NCBI RefSeq assembly: GCF_900110615.1
Contig: NZ_FOEI01000005.1
Coordinates: 1 to 64,000, forward strand
DNA length: 64,000 nucleotides
Source of the DNA: Flavobacterium urocaniciphilum
GTDB lineage: Bacteria; Bacteroidota; Bacteroidia; Flavobacteriales; Flavobacteriaceae
Reading direction: 5' to 3'
This document shows, piece after piece, positions 57,386 through 64,000 of this stretch. Numbering within the stretch: the first letter of the stretch is position 1; the number at the start of each line of letters is the position of its first letter. The position numbers and the translations under genes are program-made. The notes beneath the pieces are model-generated. The model ran no database searches. It saw only the letters and a program-made list of their open reading frames with translations, and had not been told where the DNA came from.

Positions 57386-58660
57386 ATGCAACGCGACGAA
57401 CAAATTTTCGAACTAATCTTAGACGAACAAGACAGACAAATTCACGGTATTGAACTAATTGCTTCTGAAAACTTTGTAAGCGACCAAGTAATGGAAGCTG
57501 CAGGTTCATGTTTAACTAATAAATATGCTGAAGGATATCCAGGAAAAAGATATTATGGAGGTTGTGAAGTTGTTGATATTGTAGAACAAATTGCAATTGA
57601 TAGAGCTAAAGCTTTATTTGGAGCTGAATATGTAAACGTTCAACCACATTCTGGTTCTCAAGCTAATACAGCAGTTTTTGCAGCTTGTTTAAAACCTGGA
57701 GATAAAATTTTAGGATTTGATTTGTCTCATGGTGGACATTTAACACATGGTTCTCCAGTTAACTTTTCAGGAAAATTATACAGCCCAGTTTTTTATGGTG
57801 TAGATAAAGAAACAGGAGTTTTAAATTATGATAAAATTCAAGAAATCGCTACACAAGAACAACCAAAATTAATCATTGCTGGAGCTTCTGCATATTCTAG
57901 AGACATGGATTTCAAACGCTTCAGAGAAATTGCTGATTCGGTTGGAGCTTTATTAATGGCCGATATTTCACATCCAGCTGGTTTAATTGCAAAAGGATTA
58001 ATGAATGACCCAATTCCTCATTGTCACATTGTAACTACAACTACTCATAAAACGTTACGTGGACCAAGAGGCGGAATGATCATGATGGGTAAAGATTTTG
58101 AAAATCCTTGGGGATTAACAACTCCAAAAGGAGAAATCAGAATGATGAGTCATGTTTTAGATATGTCTGTATTCCCTGGAAATCAAGGTGGACCATTAAT
58201 GCATATCATTGCTGCTAAAGCGGTTGCATTTGGAGAATGTTTATCTGATGAATTCTTTAGATATGCGTTACAAGTTCAAAAAAATGCTAAAGCTATGGCT
58301 GAAGCTTTTAACAAAAGAGGTTATAACATTATCTCTGGCGGAACGGATAACCACATGATGTTAATCGATTTAAGAAATAAAAACATTTCAGGTAAAGAAG
58401 CTGAAAACGCATTAGTAAAAGCTGAAATTACTGTTAACAAAAATATGGTTCCATTTGATGATAAATCGCCATTTGTAACTTCAGGTATTCGTGTTGGAAC
58501 TCCAGCTATTACTACACGTGGAATGGTTGAAGACGATATGGAAACTATTGTTGCTTTAATTGACAAAGTTTTAATGAATCATACTAATGAAGACGTTTTA
58601 GAACAAGTTGCTGAAGAAGTAAACGAATTAATGGGTGAAAGAGCCATGTTTGTTTTCTAA
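57386..58660 (+). CDS. glyA: Serine hydroxymethyltransferase
   Basis: 424 aa from the ATG at 57386, which gives the usual N-terminus [20 protein letters not shown]. The longer frame to 57248 would overlap the divergent fahA ORF and its promoter. PLP-binding features: [29 protein letters not shown], the active-site Lys in [16 protein letters not shown], and the [21 protein letters not shown]-terminal stretch. It moves the hydroxymethyl of serine to tetrahydrofolate, yielding glycine and methylene-tetrahydrofolate, in the cytoplasm. A weak terminator and miaE follow. Confidence 0.97.
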   Translation: MQRDEQIFELILDEQDRQIHGIELIASENFVSDQVMEAAGSCLTNKYAEGYPGKRYYGGCEVVDIVEQIAIDRAKALFGAEYVNVQPHSGSQANTAVFAACLKPGDKILGFDLSHGGHLTHGSPVNFSGKLYSPVFYGVDKETGVLNYDKIQEIATQEQPKLIIAGASAYSRDMDFKRFREIADSVGALLMADISHPAGLIAKGLMNDPIPHCHIVTTTTHKTLRGPRGGMIMMGKDFENPWGLTTPKGEIRMMSHVLDMSVFPGNQGGPLMHIIAAKAVAFGECLSDEFFRYALQVQKNAKAMAEAFNKRGYNIISGGTDNHMMLIDLRNKNISGKEAENALVKAEITVNKNMVPFDDKSPFVTSGIRVGTPAITTRGMVEDDMETIVALIDKVLMNHTNEDVLEQVAEEVNELMGERAMFVF

Positions 58661-58684
58661 AATAATCATAAGAATTAATAAAAT

Positions 58685-58718
58685 AAAGGTATTGTGATTA
58701 TTCATGATACCTTTTTTT
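58685..58718 (+). terminator. Terminator of glyA
   Basis: AAAGGTAT, a long 14-nt loop, its complement and a run of T. A weaker stem than the others here, so some read-through into miaE is possible. Confidence 0.6.
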
Positions 58719-58749
58719 AAGATATAACTTTTCAAATATTAAATTAAAA

Positions 58750-59343
58750 ATGTCAATTTTAAGATTACAATTACCTACCGATCCACGATGGGCAAATATA
58801 GTTGAAGAAAACTTAGAAGATATTTTAAGTGATCATGCTTGGTGCGAACAAAAAGCTGCTACTAATGCTATCATGTTGATCATTAACAATGCTGAAAAAG
58901 AAGATTTAGTTACTGAAATGACAGCTATTTCTATTGAAGAAATGCAACATTTTCAAATGGTACACCACATCATCAAAGAACGTGGTTACGAGTTTCTAAG
59001 AGAACGAAAAGATGACTATGTAAACGAATTAGCTAAGTTTATGAAAAAGTCATCAGACGGAAGCAGAGAATGTGGTTTAATTGAGCGTTTATTATTTGCT
59101 GCGATGATTGAAGCTAGAAGTTGTGAACGATTTAAAGTTTTATCTGAAAATTTAAAAGATGAAGAATTGGCTAAGTTTTACAGAGATTTAATGGAAAGTG
59201 AAGCCGCACATTATACTACTTTCATCAATTTAGCTCGAAAATATGCAGAAACCATTGATGTTGAAAAACGTTGGAAAGCTTGGTTAGAATATGAAGCAAG
59301 TGTTATTGCTAAATACGGTGAAGGCACAACGGTTCATGGATAA
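58750..59343 (+). CDS. miaE: tRNA-(ms2io6A)-hydroxylase-like protein MiaE
   Basis: 197 aa. The MiaE/ferritin-like diiron fold is indicated by WCEQKAATNAIMLI (Glu 33), an SIEEMQHFQMVHHII helix with the E-x-x-H motif at 64-67, FAAMIEARSCERFKVL, and SEAAHYTTFINLA with a second E-x-x-H. In gamma-proteobacteria MiaE hydroxylates ms2i6A37 of tRNA with oxygen. Whether this flavobacterial homologue does the same is inferred from family membership. It follows glyA by 89 nt with a weak terminator between. Confidence 0.85.
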   Translation: MSILRLQLPTDPRWANIVEENLEDILSDHAWCEQKAATNAIMLIINNAEKEDLVTEMTAISIEEMQHFQMVHHIIKERGYEFLRERKDDYVNELAKFMKKSSDGSRECGLIERLLFAAMIEARSCERFKVLSENLKDEELAKFYRDLMESEAAHYTTFINLARKYAETIDVEKRWKAWLEYEASVIAKYGEGTTVHG

Positions 59344-59350
59344 TAAATTT

Positions 59351-59379
59351 AAAAGCATCAAATTATTGATGCTTTTTTT
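59351..59379 (+). terminator. Terminator of miaE
   Basis: An 11-bp stem AAAAGCATCAA and its complement with a 4-nt loop, then a T-run. Confidence 0.85.
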
Positions 59380-59721
59380 ATTCTCAACAGTACGTTTACT
59401 TCGATTTTATTCTAAGTAAATTAAGTACCAAAACATTTTTCCTGTCACACAATGATTGGCTTCGCCCATCCTGCAAAGCTCCGCTTTGAAAACCAAAAGG
59501 CATAAAAAAAACGATCAAGTAAACTTGTCGTTTTTTTTATGCCTTTTGGCTTATTCGTGACCTCGACAGGGTCGTAACTTTAAGCCTTCACTCCACAAAT
59601 TTACTACATTTTTCTATATTGTAAATTATTCAAGGGGAATAATTAGGGGAAAACTAATTGAATATCATTTTTTTCTTTTTATTACAATTAAAATATTTTT
59701 TAATAAAAACAGCATTAGATA
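59380..59721. other. Non-coding region between miaE and the defence locus
   Basis: No gene on either strand. It contains the long inverted repeat at 59493-59549, flanking short inverted repeats (CAAAGC-TCC-GCTTTG at 59474-59488; GACC...GGGTC near 59560), and two adjacent hairpins near 59624-59659 (AATTATTC/GAATAATT and AATTAG/CTAATT). The end near 59600-59660 could be an island boundary, but I found no direct repeat or tRNA end to confirm this. Confidence 0.55.
59493..59549. repeat. 57-bp near-perfect inverted repeat (22-bp outer stem)
   Basis: The arms 59493-59514 and 59528-59549 are perfectly complementary over 22 bp (CCAAAAGGCATA, eight A, CGA and its complement). An inner CAAG-TAAA-CTTG continues the stem with a single bulged T (59515). 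The middle has A8/T8 runs, so it could stop transcription from both sides, but the arms are longer than a normal terminator. Confidence 0.75.
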
Positions 59722-60084
59722 TTAAAAAATATTTGCACGTATTCTTTTTACTTTTTCATATCGCTCTTGATGGACATTTTCTATAAAATCAAAAATATTC
59801 ATTTGCCAATTTCTATCGTGGAATGGAGCTATAAATATAATAGGGATATTATTTTTTTGATAAATCAAACTTCTTCTCTCGTAATCTGATAAATGAGGAT
59901 TCCCCATAACTTCGATGTAAATACCTAATTCTGGTAAATAAAAATCAGGTGCGAAAATTCTAGGTCTATTTGCATTATCAGATAAAAATACTGGTTGCTC
60001 ATAAATCCAAAATACACGCATTTGTTTTAAATAATCACAAACCAATAATTCGGCTTCTGACATATCATCATAAACTTGATACAT
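59722..60084 (-). CDS. Small PD-(D/E)xK nuclease-fold protein with altered catalytic motif
   Basis: 120 aa. Residues of about 9-15 (SEAELLVCDYL) give the first helix. Then RIFAPDFYLPELGIYIEVMG (residues 42-61) carries the PD...ExK arrangement, with P46-D47, E58 and Met60 where Lys is expected. The tail, SDYERRSLIYQKNNIPIIFI, is as in DUF559/Vsr-like nucleases. The missing Lys suggests an inactive or re-routed site, perhaps a DNA-binding or accessory subunit. It is the last gene of the operon, 14 nt after the larger restriction-endonuclease-like gene. Function unknown. Confidence 0.6.
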   Translation of the reverse strand: MYQVYDDMSEAELLVCDYLKQMRVFWIYEQPVFLSDNANRPRIFAPDFYLPELGIYIEVMGNPHLSDYERRSLIYQKNNIPIIFIAPFHDRNWQMNIFDFIENVHQERYEKVKRIRANIF

Positions 60085-60098
60085 AAATTTCAGTTTAA

Positions 60099-61445
60099 TT
60101 ACACATCATCAAACTCTTCAATAATATTTTTAGCTTCTATTGGATTTCCAAGGCTTACTAAAGTTTCAATAATTGTAGCTGGTGGAATTCTATCTTTTGT
60201 TTTGAAAGCTAATAAATATAATAAGGCTTCTGATGATAAAAGAATAAATCTTTTTATATCCGTGTTCCAAGTAATTTCATTAATAAAACTATCAAAGTTA
60301 GATTTGAACGAATTACTAACTATTATAAATCCAATTTTTTTATAACCCTCTTTTTGTAGTTTTGGACAATAATGGTTAATATATTCTTTTATAGCTCTAT
60401 CATCAATTCCTAAACTGTAGCCATTAGAGTAGGCTTTGGCATCTACAAGAAAAGCCGTATTTTCTTCTCTATGTCTTAAAATTGCATCAGGATTTCTACC
60501 ACTTCCTTGCCCTAGAGTTTCTACTTCAAAATCCAATTGTTTAAATATTTCAGCAACCAACTTTTCGTAAGCACTTCCTTTAGAAGATGCTGATTTATCA
60601 GTTTCGCTTCCTAATTCAATTAGTTTAGACACTTTAGGTATTAAATAATCTGACAGCTCGAAAGAGGCATTTACAGCGATTATTTTTTCTTTTTCTAACT
60701 CTACCTCCACAATAGGTTTGTTTTCCTTTTTAGTTGGTGTAGAAATAGTTTTGTTTGGATTTCCTTTAAAATTCCAAAAAGCGTGTTCGGCATCCCAATT
60801 CGATTTTTCTTTACCTGTGTAAGCTTTTAGAACATCTTTTATTTCCTCATTTAAAGCATAAAAATATCGGTAGGCTTCAACTTGGTTTTCAGTTTCTTTC
60901 CAAAGTCCTAATTCTATATATGCATTAATTAAAGAAGTGTAAAGAATTGGGTATTTACTTTCATCTTGTATTTGCCAAAAATAGGATAGAAAATACGATA
61001 CAGAACCTGGATTTGGAACCTTTCTTTTATCTTTCGCTTTGTTGTAAATTAAAGAGCAATGTTTTTCTAATACTTCTATTTTAGACAATGCATTCTCTAA
61101 AGTCTTTGGAATAGAAATACATTCTTTCAAAAGAGCTGTCAAACTTTCAATATTCGATTCGTTATTTTTTACTAACTGATTAAAAAACATTTGCCCTTTC
61201 GTAGCTGTAAAACCCCAAAGATTATTTCTTTTATTATAGCTATCTACATTTGTTTTAAACTCATAAATATTAGAATTACCATTTTGAAAATCCTTGATAA
61301 ATTTTTTGAGTTCTACAATAGCTAATCGTCTTGCATCATCAATATTAACTAACTCATTACCTTTAGTGTCTAAAACAGTACGATTAGTTTGAATGTAATT
61401 ATCCCAGATTTTATGAATTTGATGAATTTTATCTTCAACTACCAT
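60099..61445 (-). CDS. Restriction-endonuclease-like protein, PD-(D/E)xK type
   Basis: 448 aa. The N-terminal domain (residues 1-95) includes NNLWGFTATKGQMFFNQLV, a motif I associate with DNA-recognition or McrB-type N-terminal regions in Bacteroidota. A helical middle (100-230) follows, then a linker. The C-terminal domain has a clear nuclease core: GSAYEKLVAEIF (Glu 294), NPDAIL (P319-D320), LVDAKAYSNGYSLGIDDRAI (D335-A-K337). It ends in a helical tail. It starts on the base after the stop of the upstream OLD-family gene, so it is translationally coupled to it. Probably the DNA-cutting partner in that module; its sequence target is unknown. An AlwI-like or Mrr-like relation is a guess. Confidence 0.7.
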   Translation of the reverse strand: MVVEDKIHQIHKIWDNYIQTNRTVLDTKGNELVNIDDARRLAIVELKKFIKDFQNGNSNIYEFKTNVDSYNKRNNLWGFTATKGQMFFNQLVKNNESNIESLTALLKECISIPKTLENALSKIEVLEKHCSLIYNKAKDKRKVPNPGSVSYFLSYFWQIQDESKYPILYTSLINAYIELGLWKETENQVEAYRYFYALNEEIKDVLKAYTGKEKSNWDAEHAFWNFKGNPNKTISTPTKKENKPIVEVELEKEKIIAVNASFELSDYLIPKVSKLIELGSETDKSASSKGSAYEKLVAEIFKQLDFEVETLGQGSGRNPDAILRHREENTAFLVDAKAYSNGYSLGIDDRAIKEYINHYCPKLQKEGYKKIGFIIVSNSFKSNFDSFINEITWNTDIKRFILLSSEALLYLLAFKTKDRIPPATIIETLVSLGNPIEAKNIIEEFDDV

Positions 61446-63230
61446 TTATTCATTTTTTAATTTTAAATCTTTTTTTTGTTTTGAAATTTTAGTTGTTACT
61501 TCTTCTTTGTGTAAAACCTCAGTTCCATCAATTATACTTTTAAGTTTTTCAATTAAAACCCGAAAACCTTTTAAATCTTCTTTAGTGTATGATTCTAAAT
61601 GCTTAGCTAATTCATCTTTAATAATTTGTCTCAAATCTTTAGGAAAACTTTTGAATGTCCCACTAACACTTTCAATGTAATTTTTAGCAACCTCATTTTT
61701 TTTATCAATAGAAAAGTAATCTTCGATTAAAAAGTCTGTTTCAATGTGTGCATCAGTTTTTGGTAGCATTAATAAAATTAAATTGTCTTTTACATATGTT
61801 CTATTATCTGTCCGACCTCCAGTAAACTTTATACAAGATTTCATCCCTCCTTTTTCAGAACCTAAACCTGCTTCATCTCTATCAAACAATATAATAACTT
61901 TTTTATCATATGGTAAACATTTTATTAATTCATCAATAAACTCTTTAACATTTCCAGCACCACCATATGGCAAAATATCAATGTCTAATTCTCCTTTTTG
62001 AGTTAAAGCATTTATTGCTGTTTTTATATAGGTAACATCACCCTTACCTTCAACTAACAAAAGTGGTTTTTTAGAACTTATTGCTATAGTTGCTGACATT
62101 ATTGTAAACTCACCATTTGTTAAATTTTCTAATGCTTCCATTTTTGCTAAATAGATTGCTTCTAAACCTTTGGTTTCATTAGTCTTAATTATTCGAACAT
62201 TTTCATCTTTTATAGAATGCAATATTTTAGGGGAATGAGTTGTAAAAATGGTAAAATGATTGGGCTGATTTATAATTTCAATTATTTCTTTTTTCCGTTC
62301 AATATGGATATGTGAATCAGGTTCATCTAAAAGAATTAATGTTTGCTCATCAGCTAATAAATGTAAAATACAGTTTATCAGTATTAATTTTTTTTCACCT
62401 TCACTTAATTTTGCAACATCAATTCCATTAAAACTAACATTGGATTTAAGAATAATTTTTTCTGTATAAATTTTAGCTTTTTCATTTTTTACAGGCATTC
62501 CTGCAATAAAAAGATTATAAAACAATCGTCTTACTAAAGCTTTATTGTCTAGTGCATCTGGGTTGATAGAGTTTATTTGGTTTAAAACTAATTTTCCATT
62601 TGAATCTAATTGAAGTTTTATCAATTCTTCAATAAATAAGATTGCTTTGTTTTTAGGATAAGTTTTTATATTATCATCCTTAAAATTAAATGAAATCGTT
62701 ACTTTATCTGGATCAATTTTTAATACTTCTTTTATAAAGGATTTTACTTGTGGTTTATCAGAAGACAAAAGTGCTATTAATGCATAATCCCAAACATATT
62801 TATTAATGTATAGCATTTCGGGTGCGGATTCTGTAGATGATTTAATATCCCTAAAAAATGCTGAATAAGAAGAAAAATATATTTCCTCCCACATCCTTAA
62901 TTCCTCACCACTATAAGATGTAATGACATTAGATGGTAAATATTGAAAATGATTTTCTCTTTTTATTCTTTTTTTAACTGTCATTACATCATTTTCTACC
63001 TTAATTATATCTCCATTTAATTCATAAACAATTTCATATTGAAATGGAGTAGATGTTTTTTGATATAGGTTAGAAAATATAATACTGATAGCTTCTAACA
63101 CATTGCTTTTTCCACTGCCGTTTAAGCCGATAAGGGCAACATAATTGGTGCATTTTGAGAAATCAAAACTGGCTTTGGTTTTATCTTTTAGGTTTTTATA
63201 ACCTTGAATTTGTAAACTATGTATTTTCAT
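61446..63230 (-). CDS. OLD-family ATP-dependent nuclease (AAA ATPase plus TOPRIM)
   Basis: 594 aa. ABC-type ATPase domain: ALIGLNGSGKSNVLEAIS (Walker A residues 35-42), a long helical insert (about 110-250), signature LSEGEKKLILINC (275-287), Walker B LILLDEPDSHIH (298-309) and an H-loop TTHSP (330-334). The C-terminal part is TOPRIM: LLLVEGKGDVTYIK (Glu 394), GGAGNVKEF and VIILFDRDEAG (Asp450-Arg-Asp452). Thus ATPase and TOPRIM lie in one chain, as in OLD, GajA and fused PARIS proteins. Its start overlaps the hsdS stop by 1 nt (TAATG at 63230). No UvrD helicase or reverse transcriptase lies beside it, so it is not Gabija or a retron. A phage-defence effector or sensor is likely. Confidence 0.85.
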   Translation of the reverse strand: MKIHSLQIQGYKNLKDKTKASFDFSKCTNYVALIGLNGSGKSNVLEAISIIFSNLYQKTSTPFQYEIVYELNGDIIKVENDVMTVKKRIKRENHFQYLPSNVITSYSGEELRMWEEIYFSSYSAFFRDIKSSTESAPEMLYINKYVWDYALIALLSSDKPQVKSFIKEVLKIDPDKVTISFNFKDDNIKTYPKNKAILFIEELIKLQLDSNGKLVLNQINSINPDALDNKALVRRLFYNLFIAGMPVKNEKAKIYTEKIILKSNVSFNGIDVAKLSEGEKKLILINCILHLLADEQTLILLDEPDSHIHIERKKEIIEIINQPNHFTIFTTHSPKILHSIKDENVRIIKTNETKGLEAIYLAKMEALENLTNGEFTIMSATIAISSKKPLLLVEGKGDVTYIKTAINALTQKGELDIDILPYGGAGNVKEFIDELIKCLPYDKKVIILFDRDEAGLGSEKGGMKSCIKFTGGRTDNRTYVKDNLILLMLPKTDAHIETDFLIEDYFSIDKKNEVAKNYIESVSGTFKSFPKDLRQIIKDELAKHLESYTKEDLKGFRVLIEKLKSIIDGTEVLHKEEVTTKISKQKKDLKLKNE

Positions 63231-64000
63231 TAATTGCGTTTAAAAATTTGGTATTCAAAATCAAGTAAGGCATTTTCTTGCAATTCAATGCACCTTTTAT
63301 TTAAATCAAAAACAGCTTTTCTAATTTCTTTTATGTAATTGACAATTTGTTTTTGTTTTTCAAGACTATTTGGTAGTGGGATTTTTATTTCTAATAATTT
63401 ATTTTGTGAAATTGATGGCATTATAGTACCTGTATTTTTTTCAACGTACTGTTGTTTTACAAAGTCTGAAAGATTAATTTCACTTAGATACTCTCCATCT
63501 ACAACTGTACTATCAAGCCTTATTATAAATACTTCTGATGAAGCACAATATTTTTTATTTTCTTTAATAAAAATTGAGTTGCCAACCGTACCTTTCCTTG
63601 TGATTAATAAAGTGTTTTCATTTATTAAGTCATTACTTCTATAAGAGTTAATAAATTTAGTATTAGAATCATCAATGTAATTATGTTTAATATCAGCTAC
63701 TTTTAAAAACCTAATACCTTTTGATGCATAATTTCTGGCAGGTATACCATTGTAAAGATTTGTAAAAAGGTTACTATATTCAACAAGTGGATATTGACTA
63801 TTTAAAGTAACTTTTTCATTTAAAATATATTCTGCATCCCATCTATATAAATCTTTGAATTTAGTAAAATGCAAACCTTGTTTTTTGCTACCAATATTGG
63901 ATTTACCAATGCCTAATTCTCCCATTAAATATTTCTCAATCTCAGACTCTTTCTCTTTTGCTTTGATTTTTGCTGCTTCTGCTTCGGCTATTTTATGATT
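63230..64000 (-). CDS. hsdS: Type I restriction-modification specificity subunit HsdS, N-terminal half beyond window
   Basis: The frame is open to the right edge. An internal ATG at 63925 is not the start, because 25 in-frame codons (NHKIAEAEAAKIKAKEKESE and on) precede it. That stretch is the central conserved helix of HsdS. Then comes the second target-recognition domain (FTNLYNGIPARNYASKGIRF, NLSDFVKQQYVEKNTGTIMP-SISQNKLLEIKIPLP) and the C-terminal coiled coil (SLEKQKQIVNYIKEIRKAVF, NKRCIELQENALLDFEYQIF). HsdS chooses the DNA sequence for the methylase and nuclease. The first target domain, and presumably hsdM/hsdR, lie outside the window. Confidence 0.88.
   Translation of the reverse strand, partial: NHKIAEAEAAKIKAKEKESEIEKYLMGELGIGKSNIGSKKQGLHFTKFKDLYRWDAEYILNEKVTLNSQYPLVEYSNLFTNLYNGIPARNYASKGIRFLKVADIKHNYIDDSNTKFINSYRSNDLINENTLLITRKGTVGNSIFIKENKKYCASSEVFIIRLDSTVVDGEYLSEINLSDFVKQQYVEKNTGTIMPSISQNKLLEIKIPLPNSLEKQKQIVNYIKEIRKAVFDLNKRCIELQENALLDFEYQIFKRN

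Noticed and set aside
59560..59660. Attachment site or tRNA 3' end at the island edge
   Set aside because: No tRNA acceptor stem or matching direct repeat can be seen within the window.
61446..63230. Gabija (GajA) assignment
   Set aside because: ATPase-TOPRIM fits, but no UvrD-like GajB lies beside it; the partner is a PD-(D/E)xK protein.

Overview
The window is a low-GC chromosome segment from a member of the Bacteroidota, most likely a Flavobacterium-like member of the Flavobacteriaceae. The evidence is type IX secretion (T9SS) cargo with type A and type B (gliding-motility-type) C-terminal signals, PorP/SprF-like outer-membrane proteins paired with OmpA/PD40 proteins, TAnnTTTG promoter elements, a bacillithiol-type YtxJ protein and a membrane-bound TPR/AraC regulator. 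No rRNA, tRNA or CRISPR array was seen.

Layout. 1-19090 (minus) is a surface-adhesin locus, read right to left: a 2136-aa type A cargo protein, a 2378-aa type B protein with fibronectin-III and jelly-roll-like domains, PorP/SprF, OmpA/PD40, and a further giant protein that runs off the left edge. Three strong hairpins lie between these genes. 19238-21969 holds two overlapping TPR membrane proteins; only the first carries an AraC DNA-binding domain. 22269-23081 is a purine nucleoside phosphorylase. 23146-32180 (minus) is a second adhesin-PorP-OmpA triad whose adhesin has five 80-aa tandem repeats. A 718-bp non-coding stretch leads to a CI/S24-like regulator (32899-33531).

33567-42033 (minus) is mixed housekeeping: aldose epimerase family, an ABC ATPase with an unrecognised membrane partner, a lipoprotein, a GNAT acetyltransferase plus a short relic of its 3' end, DUF2238, an S41 peptidase, a TSUP transporter and DUF4199. 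42369-44922 (plus) holds three tandem secreted paralogues with a phage tail-collar-like C-terminal half. 44924-59343 holds CsaA, DUF1801, a flavin amine oxidase, a TonB-C-like protein, clpB, ytxJ, a T9SS amidase with four fibronectin-III domains, a beta-propeller protein, a lipoprotein, fumarylacetoacetase, glyA and miaE.

59344-59721 is non-coding and carries a 57-bp near-perfect inverted repeat. It borders the most unusual locus, 59722-64000 (minus): the second half of a type I restriction specificity subunit (HsdS), an OLD-family ATPase-TOPRIM protein, a PD-(D/E)xK restriction-endonuclease-like protein and a small nuclease-fold protein. The genes are packed with a 1-nt overlap, no gap and a 14-nt gap. 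This looks like a defence island in which a two- or three-gene OLD-type module is built into a type I restriction-modification operon; I do not recognise the combination as a named system.
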